64,000 nt of DNA. Origin: Oscillospiraceae bacterium (GTDB taxonomy: Bacteria; Bacillota; Clostridia; Oscillospirales; Ruminococcaceae). The translations under genes were made by a program, and so were the position numbers. How positions within the stretch are numbered: the stretch's first letter is position 1; every line of letters begins with the position of its first letter. Below, piece after piece: positions 58,406 through 64,000 of the stretch. The notes under the pieces were generated by a model. That model did not search any database. It was not told where the DNA came from and saw only the letters and a list, made by a program, of their open reading frames with translations. The stretch covers positions 1 to 64,000 of the forward strand of contig JAISZR010000003.1 of the NCBI GenBank assembly GCA_031284525.1. The letters run 5' to 3'.

Positions 58406-58840
58406 TCACTCACAACTGTTGCAACCTTTGTCACATCCCTCGTTGCGATCTTCGTCACAGCAATCACAGTCGCTACCATCCTCATCTAAACAACCACAAC
58501 CGCAGTCATTTTCGTCTTCCGAAACATCAAAAAACTCCGAAAGCTGTTCTGTGAACAACTTCGAAATTTTGGCGAACTCATCCTCATCTTCGAGTAACGC
58601 AAATGTCTCTTCTCCATTTTCTGTAACAGCTTTTGCCACAACTAACTCATCTGACTGTGGATTGTCACCTTCTTCTTCCAGCTCTGCTGTAGAGAGCAGA
58701 GCAAAGTACCGCACGCCGTCCACACATAGCTCGTCTATTATCTCAAATTCATATTCCTTGCCATTTTCGTCCACAAAAACAACAATCTCGGCTTCTGATT
58801 CGAGCTCTTGTTCAATATCCATGTCTTCTTCTGATGCCAT
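58406..58840 (-). CDS. DUF1292 protein with an Asp/Cys-rich tail
   Basis: EIVVFVDENGKEYEFEIIDELCVDGVRYFALL; tail CGCGCLDEDGSDCDCCDEDRNEGCDKGCNSCE. Confidence 0.85.
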   Translation of the reverse strand: MASEEDMDIEQELESEAEIVVFVDENGKEYEFEIIDELCVDGVRYFALLSTAELEEEGDNPQSDELVVAKAVTENGEETFALLEDEDEFAKISKLFTEQLSEFFDVSEDENDCGCGCLDEDGSDCDCCDEDRNEGCDKGCNSCE

Positions 58841-58880
58841 TTCAAATTCCTCCTCAATAGTAAGTATCATCACTGGCTTG

Positions 58881-58909
58881 ATAATAACACTATTTCGTTA
58901 AAAAATCAA
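58881..58909 (-). promoter_or_regulatory. Sigma70-type promoter for the DUF1292 gene
   Basis: Minus strand TTGATT - 17 nt - TATTAT. Confidence 0.55.
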
Positions 58910-59051
58910 CAATGTGCCCTTCGTTGGCTTCGCGCGCGCTGCGGCTGTGTCCCTCAAGCTTGTATGGCGAGATCACTTTTACTTTTTCTAACTCTTGCAA
59001 AAGTGGACGGTGCCAAACCACCCAATCTACCAAGGTCGATAGTCAACACTG

Positions 59052-61358
59052 TCAATCGATCACGAGATTTGTGTAGTTGGCCATTAGCCTTTTTATTCCA
59101 ACTCCCTCGAATTCAATCTCTAGGAGTTGATCATTACCGGATGAATTGACTTTTTTTACCCTCCCCAGTCCAAATTTGGGGTGTCTAACCACTTCTCCTC
59201 CAGCGAATTTGGGCCCATTGTGCCGGGAACTCATTTCACTTTTGATATATCCAACGTACCCGCTTCTTCTGACCTGCTTCTTTTGCCTCACTAGGTTAGT
59301 GGGTTTTTCATCAAGGTGAATTTCGCACAAATCTTCCGGAACTTCTTTGAGAAATCGTGAGGGTTTGTTAAACGATGTTTTACCAAGGTAAGTTCGCCTT
59401 CCAGCCCGCACTAGGAATAATCTTTTTTTTGCCCTTGTAAACCCAACATAAGCTAGTCTTCTTTCTTCTTCCAGTTCTTTTTCGTCAAAAAACACCTTGT
59501 TGCCGGGGAAAATGCCATCTTCCATCCCCACGATGAAGACATTTTCGAACTCCAGCCCCTTCGCAGCATGCAATGTCATCAAATTGACGCAGTCTGTATC
59601 TGTTTCTGGATCTTTCAAATCCTCGCTGATTGCAATATCATTCAAAAACCCCTCTAGTGTGGGGTTTTCTTCAGTTTCCGAATAAATTAGCAGGTTAGAT
59701 TTCAATTCGCTTATGTTTTCAAGTTTGCTCATCCCTTCCAGTCCGGCCTTCCTGAGCATGTCCCTGTAACCGGTTTTCTCCATCAATACGTCGATAAAAT
59801 CCGGCAAATTCGTTGTTTCAAGATCGTTTTTTAGCTCACAGATCAACGCTGCAAAGCCCTGTAATTGGCGACTTTCCGTGGCGGTCTCAATTGCCTCAAA
59901 CAGGCTTTTGCCTTCACTTTGTTTGATTTCATAAAGTGTGGCAATTGCCTTCGTCCCAATTTTGCGTTTTGGTTCGTTGATAATTCTGAGCAGCCTAATT
60001 TCGTCATTTCTGTTGACTATGACGTTTAGATAGGCTAGGATATCTTTGATTTCTTTTCTTTCATAGAACTTAAGGCCGCCGAAAATGCGATAGGGCAGGC
60101 TTTTCTTAGAAAAGATAGCTTCGATCACATTTGATTGAGCGTTCATTCGGTAAAGCACGGCGCAGTTGCTATATTTGCCGTTTTGTTTGATTATTCCCCG
60201 GATTTTTTCTGCAATGTATATAGCCTCTCGATGCTCGTCCTCGGCTTTGAAAATTTCAACTTTGGATCCTTCTTCATTTTGTGTCCAGAGCTTTTTCCCT
60301 TTTCGCGACGGGTTGTTGGCGATCACCGCGTTGGCAGCGGCCAATATATTTTGCGTGCTTCTGTAATTTTGCTCTAGCCTGATCAATTTAGCCCCTTTAA
60401 AGTGTTTTTCAAAGTTCAAAATGTTGTCTATGTCTGCGCCTCTGAACCTATATATACTTTGATCGTCATCTCCTACAACGCAAAGATTACCGTGCTCTTT
60501 GGCCAACAACTGCACCAACACAAATTGCGCGTAGTTAGTATCTTGATATTCATCTACCATAATGTGGCTAAAACGGTTTTGGTACCGCGTCAAAACTTCG
60601 GTATTTTGGCGCAGCAGGGATACAGCTAGCATAATTATGTCATCGAAATCTACTGCATTCCCAGCCCTGAGTTCGGCCTGATACGTCTTGTAGATTTCGG
60701 CAATAATCGACTTTCTGTAACTTTCGGCCACTGCACTTTGATAAGCATCTGGTGTTAAAAGATTGTCTTTTGCACGCCCTATCTCGGCAAGGACCAAGTT
60801 GACACTAAAAGTTTCCTCGTTCACTCCCCTAGCTTTAAAAATGCGCTTGATTAGCTTTTTTGAGTCATCAGTGTCATAAATTGTGAACCCTCTATTAAGG
60901 CCCGTTTCATCGATGTGATTGCGTAAAATTCGCAAACAGAGCCAGTGAAATGTTCCGGCATTAACGCTGTCAGCCGCTTCCCCAACTGTCTGTTTAAGGC
61001 GTTCCTTCAATTCCATTGCCGCCTTGTTTGTAAAGGTTATAGCCAGAATATTCCAAGATTTTACCTGTTTGCCCAAGATGCCGTCGTAGCTCACCCAGTC
61101 GATGTTTTCGGCATCTTTGTTTTTAAGTTGCTCTAAAGTAGCCTCATTTACGTGATCAGGTGCAACAAAGTTAAAATCTATGCCATACTTTATCATGTTG
61201 CGAATACGGTTTACGATGACGGTTGTTTTGCCGCTCCCTGCGCCGGCCAAGATTAAAACGGGCCCTGTCAAATTCCCGATAGCTGCTTGCTGCTGTGTAT
61301 TCATATCACTAAAATAATGCTTTATTAAGTCGGTTTTAAGACTATTAGAGGGTTCCAT
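59052..61358 (-). CDS. pcrA: ATP-dependent DNA helicase PcrA/UvrD
   Basis: LAGAGSGKTTVIVNRI; VDEYQDTN; VVGDDDQSIYRFRGAD; TLHAAKGLEFENVFIVG. Confidence 0.95.
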   Translation of the reverse strand: MEPSNSLKTDLIKHYFSDMNTQQQAAIGNLTGPVLILAGAGSGKTTVIVNRIRNMIKYGIDFNFVAPDHVNEATLEQLKNKDAENIDWVSYDGILGKQVKSWNILAITFTNKAAMELKERLKQTVGEAADSVNAGTFHWLCLRILRNHIDETGLNRGFTIYDTDDSKKLIKRIFKARGVNEETFSVNLVLAEIGRAKDNLLTPDAYQSAVAESYRKSIIAEIYKTYQAELRAGNAVDFDDIIMLAVSLLRQNTEVLTRYQNRFSHIMVDEYQDTNYAQFVLVQLLAKEHGNLCVVGDDDQSIYRFRGADIDNILNFEKHFKGAKLIRLEQNYRSTQNILAAANAVIANNPSRKGKKLWTQNEEGSKVEIFKAEDEHREAIYIAEKIRGIIKQNGKYSNCAVLYRMNAQSNVIEAIFSKKSLPYRIFGGLKFYERKEIKDILAYLNVIVNRNDEIRLLRIINEPKRKIGTKAIATLYEIKQSEGKSLFEAIETATESRQLQGFAALICELKNDLETTNLPDFIDVLMEKTGYRDMLRKAGLEGMSKLENISELKSNLLIYSETEENPTLEGFLNDIAISEDLKDPETDTDCVNLMTLHAAKGLEFENVFIVGMEDGIFPGNKVFFDEKELEEERRLAYVGFTRAKKRLFLVRAGRRTYLGKTSFNKPSRFLKEVPEDLCEIHLDEKPTNLVRQKKQVRRSGYVGYIKSEMSSRHNGPKFAGGEVVRHPKFGLGRVKKVNSSGNDQLLEIEFEGVGIKRLMANYTNLVID

Positions 61359-61411
61359 TTATTAAATCTCCTCACACCATCGTTGGTGGGAACTCTATCA
61401 ACTCCCTTTCA

Positions 61412-61420
61412 ATTATAGCA
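61412..61420 (-). promoter_or_regulatory. Extended -10 element upstream of pcrA
   Basis: Minus strand TGCTATAAT; no good -35 seen. Confidence 0.35.
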
Positions 61421-61604
61421 CAAAACAGTGACTTATGGGTGGAATTTAAAATTTGAATAACGGCACATATTATGATACTCTATGATCAGAGAGGGTAGTG
61501 TGTTTTGTATAGAGGTCGCAATCGTGCTTGTGCCAAGCTTTCGGTTCGTGCATCAGGCCACAGGAGTAGTTGAGGAAATATCCACCCAAAAGGAATGAGA
61601 CATA

Positions 61605-63788
61605 TTGAAAAGGCCGTTTTTTGTAATAGGAATAGTGTATCTGGCGGCAACACTTCTTGCGGGTATTACTGAAGGTTTTGTTAGTCAGGCACTTGGAATT
61701 TTGCTGGTACTGTTTGTGCCAGTTTTTTCCCGGTGCGTAGCACGCACGAGGTTTGGCAAAAACAAAAAAGAGATAGGGATAATAATGGTTACCGCTTTGG
61801 TCGCGGTTAATCTTTTAAATTTTCATTATCTTAAAACCACATTGCCAGCAGAAGGACTTGTTGGGCAGATGGCTAAGATAGAGGGAGAAGTTAAGGATTT
61901 TGCAGCTGGAGAAACTAAGCCAATTTATGTGATTAAGGCGAAGGTTGAAACGGATAACGAGACTCATGAAAATGTGAAGATGTTGCTCTTTTTGGATAAA
62001 GAAACGCGTTTGGAAAGGTTTGAAAGAATTTCTTGCGAAGTTAAGTTTTCAAAAATCAAAAAGAACCTGCTGTTCGATGGTAGTGAATACTATAAGGCAA
62101 AGGGCATACGGCTTTCTGCAAGACCGCTCGGTGAAATCATAACCATGCAGCCGCGAAACAGCTTATCGGCTCGAATGGGGTTGATCAATGAATATATAAA
62201 ACACAATATCGAAGAGACCTTCACCGGATATCAAGGTGATTTGATGAAGGCGATTATTTTAGGTAATAAATCTGAACTTTCACGGGATTGCAAAAATGCG
62301 TTCAAAAGGGGCGGAATCTACCATATTTTGGCTGTTTCAGGCTTGCACATGAGCATTGTGACACAGTTTATTTATCTGATTCTTTCGAAACTCAGGTGCA
62401 GTCGAAAAATCAGTGCAGGCAGCGCAATCGCCGGAGCTTTCCTTTTTGTTTTGGTAGTAGGACCTTCCCCTTCAGTCGTTCGTTGTGCGGCGATGACAAT
62501 TATCTATTTCTTGGGGGAAATCATCGGTAGAGAAGCGGATTCGCTGAACAGCCTGGGTTTGGGACTTATTCCGTTGTTAATTTGCAACCCGTATTCTGTG
62601 TTTGATATTGGGCTGCAGCTTTCATTTTTGTCAACTTTGGGGATCATCGCTTGGGGACCGCGCCTAGCGGAGCAGATGGAAAAGTGGAAATGGCCCAAAT
62701 TCTTTAGGGAGTCGCTCTCGGTGAGTTTTGCGGCAACTGGCGCAACCCTGCCGATTATAGCATGCAAATTCAATGAAGTTTCTTTGGTTGCACCCCTGAC
62801 TAATTTGCTCTTGATGCCATTAATCCCCTGGACACTTATTTGTACGCTACTTTTTGCAATTGTCAAACCGCTGCTTGGCAGTGGGTTTTTCTATAAATGT
62901 GCGGTGCTAATCGTGGGTGGCTTGGTTACATTGTTTGTTGATATTGTCCGCATTTTTGCAAGCTTCCCGCTCAGCAAACTCCAGTGGTGGCAAATGGCTT
63001 TATGTTGCTGCTGTGTGGCAATTTTGTGGTTGCTTCGGCACTCAAAGATCCAAAAGCTGATGCACATCGAAAACAGCAAACGAACGGGATTGCTCGTCTG
63101 CTGGATTTCTCTATTTCTGTTGGTTGTGGGCAGTCTCAGTTTTTGGTGGTTGCAAAGGTGCACATCGCGAATTTTTATCTTGCCAGGGAGTGGCAACGTG
63201 TTAATCAATTGCGAAGGGAAGAATTTATTAATTGGAGCAAACCGGACAAAAGGGTATCTTAATCAACTGAACTGGGCGCTGGATCAGACAAACAAAAGTG
63301 ATCTAGATATATTCATCTGCAGAGAAAGCGAATTTAGTGCAGATCTCATTGAGAAAATATGCGAAAATTTCGATGTGGATAACATTTTAACAGAAGAGAA
63401 AATCCGAGTTGTGTTTGAAGAAAAACGGGACTTACCGAAGGTGCGGCAGCTTAAAGAAATGGAAAAGTTTGTGCTTGGAGAAAAAGCATTCCTTAAAGTT
63501 GCAGATGGCATTGCGGCGTTTGAGTGTAACGGGAATTTGACCGTTATTTTGGAACCTGACGCGGATCTTGTGGGCCTTTCTGAAGTTATCAGGGAAGCAG
63601 ACAACATTGTTATGAGCAAAAAGACAAAGTTGCCAGCGGCGGTGTTGAATTCTCAGAAAGTGATTGTTTATGACCTCAAATTAACGTCAACGAGCGACCT
63701 CTCAAGCGGTGACTATGAAGTTTACACACCAAGGTCAGATAAAGTCTTAACGCTCTCTTTAAGGGATGGCAAAACAGCGGTGAAGTGA
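61605..63788 (+). CDS. comEC: ComEC/Rec2 family DNA-uptake channel
   Basis: GDLMKAIILGNKSELSRDCKNAFKRGGIYHILAVSGLHMSI; VVGPSPSVVRCAAMTI; TTG start; degenerate C-terminal beta-lactamase-like domain. Confidence 0.9.
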   Translation: MKRPFFVIGIVYLAATLLAGITEGFVSQALGILLVLFVPVFSRCVARTRFGKNKKEIGIIMVTALVAVNLLNFHYLKTTLPAEGLVGQMAKIEGEVKDFAAGETKPIYVIKAKVETDNETHENVKMLLFLDKETRLERFERISCEVKFSKIKKNLLFDGSEYYKAKGIRLSARPLGEIITMQPRNSLSARMGLINEYIKHNIEETFTGYQGDLMKAIILGNKSELSRDCKNAFKRGGIYHILAVSGLHMSIVTQFIYLILSKLRCSRKISAGSAIAGAFLFVLVVGPSPSVVRCAAMTIIYFLGEIIGREADSLNSLGLGLIPLLICNPYSVFDIGLQLSFLSTLGIIAWGPRLAEQMEKWKWPKFFRESLSVSFAATGATLPIIACKFNEVSLVAPLTNLLLMPLIPWTLICTLLFAIVKPLLGSGFFYKCAVLIVGGLVTLFVDIVRIFASFPLSKLQWWQMALCCCCVAILWLLRHSKIQKLMHIENSKRTGLLVCWISLFLLVVGSLSFWWLQRCTSRIFILPGSGNVLINCEGKNLLIGANRTKGYLNQLNWALDQTNKSDLDIFICRESEFSADLIEKICENFDVDNILTEEKIRVVFEEKRDLPKVRQLKEMEKFVLGEKAFLKVADGIAAFECNGNLTVILEPDADLVGLSEVIREADNIVMSKKTKLPAAVLNSQKVIVYDLKLTSTSDLSSGDYEVYTPRSDKVLTLSLRDGKTAVK

Positions 63789-63809
63789 CCTTTAGGTGCT
63801 CTGGCACTT

Positions 63810-63925
63810 CAAATAAGTTCGTTTTTTTGGCCTTTCCCGCGTTTGCGAGGATAGCTTGCCCCCTTTGTATGAAGAATCCAAAAGGAGCAAGTTTTGGGGA
63901 AGGGGCCGCGTTTTTTCGCCTTCAA
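63810..63925. repeat. Structured intergenic element D
   Basis: GGCC...GGCC outer arms, GCTTGCCCCCTTT/AAAAGGAGCAAG inner hairpin, TTTTTT tracts; shares blocks with A and B. Confidence 0.45.
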
Positions 63926-64000
63926 ATGTACGACCTCAGAAGGTGAAGGCATCTTTGAAATCGTCTTTCAGTCTTTCAAAAAAGTTCCTACGTTTTGCGT

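Noticed and set aside
58419-58901. 160-aa plus ORF rich in Ser
   Set aside because: Antisense of the acidic DUF1292 gene (GAA/GAT codons read as TTC/TCA-rich); artefact.
1-64000. CRISPR arrays or classic anti-phage defence operons
   Set aside because: No regularly spaced direct repeats and no nuclease/helicase/TIR/toxin gene clusters recognised beyond PcrA, Nth and OGG.

Overview
64 kb chromosomal window from a Gram-positive, Clostridia-like (Firmicutes) genome. The taxon is inferred from gene content such as Prp plus an N-extended L27, YlbF, DegV, DUF1292 and DUF1385; it was not tested. Most of the window is dense housekeeping operons: rpsO, alaS, nrdG, murA, murC, degV, an ABC transporter, a two-component system, plsY, der, MATE, cysteine desulfurase, OGG, efp, miaB, ylbF, mutS, ileS, lgt, nth, rplU-prp-rpmA, obgE, nrdD, thiI, pcrA and comEC. 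Accessory content sits in three places. (1) Positions 1-7100 hold a tandem family of secreted beta-helix, GGAI-repeat proteins on the minus strand. One is an open frame running off the left edge (absent from the ORF track), one is intact, and one is a frameshifted pseudogene split by an antisense, ORF-less group II intron. A second intron 3'-end remnant lies nearby. (2) Positions 20955-23116 hold an isolated pair of phage-type genes, an HK97-like major capsid protein and an S78-like prohead protease with a Cys-rich insertion. No portal, terminase, tail or integrase gene is visible in the window. This is the best candidate for an undescribed system, such as a domesticated capsid or nanocompartment. 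(3) Structured intergenic elements near 4.8, 23.2, 38.6 and 63.9 kb appear, by eye, to share sequence blocks. No tRNA, rRNA or CRISPR array was recognised.
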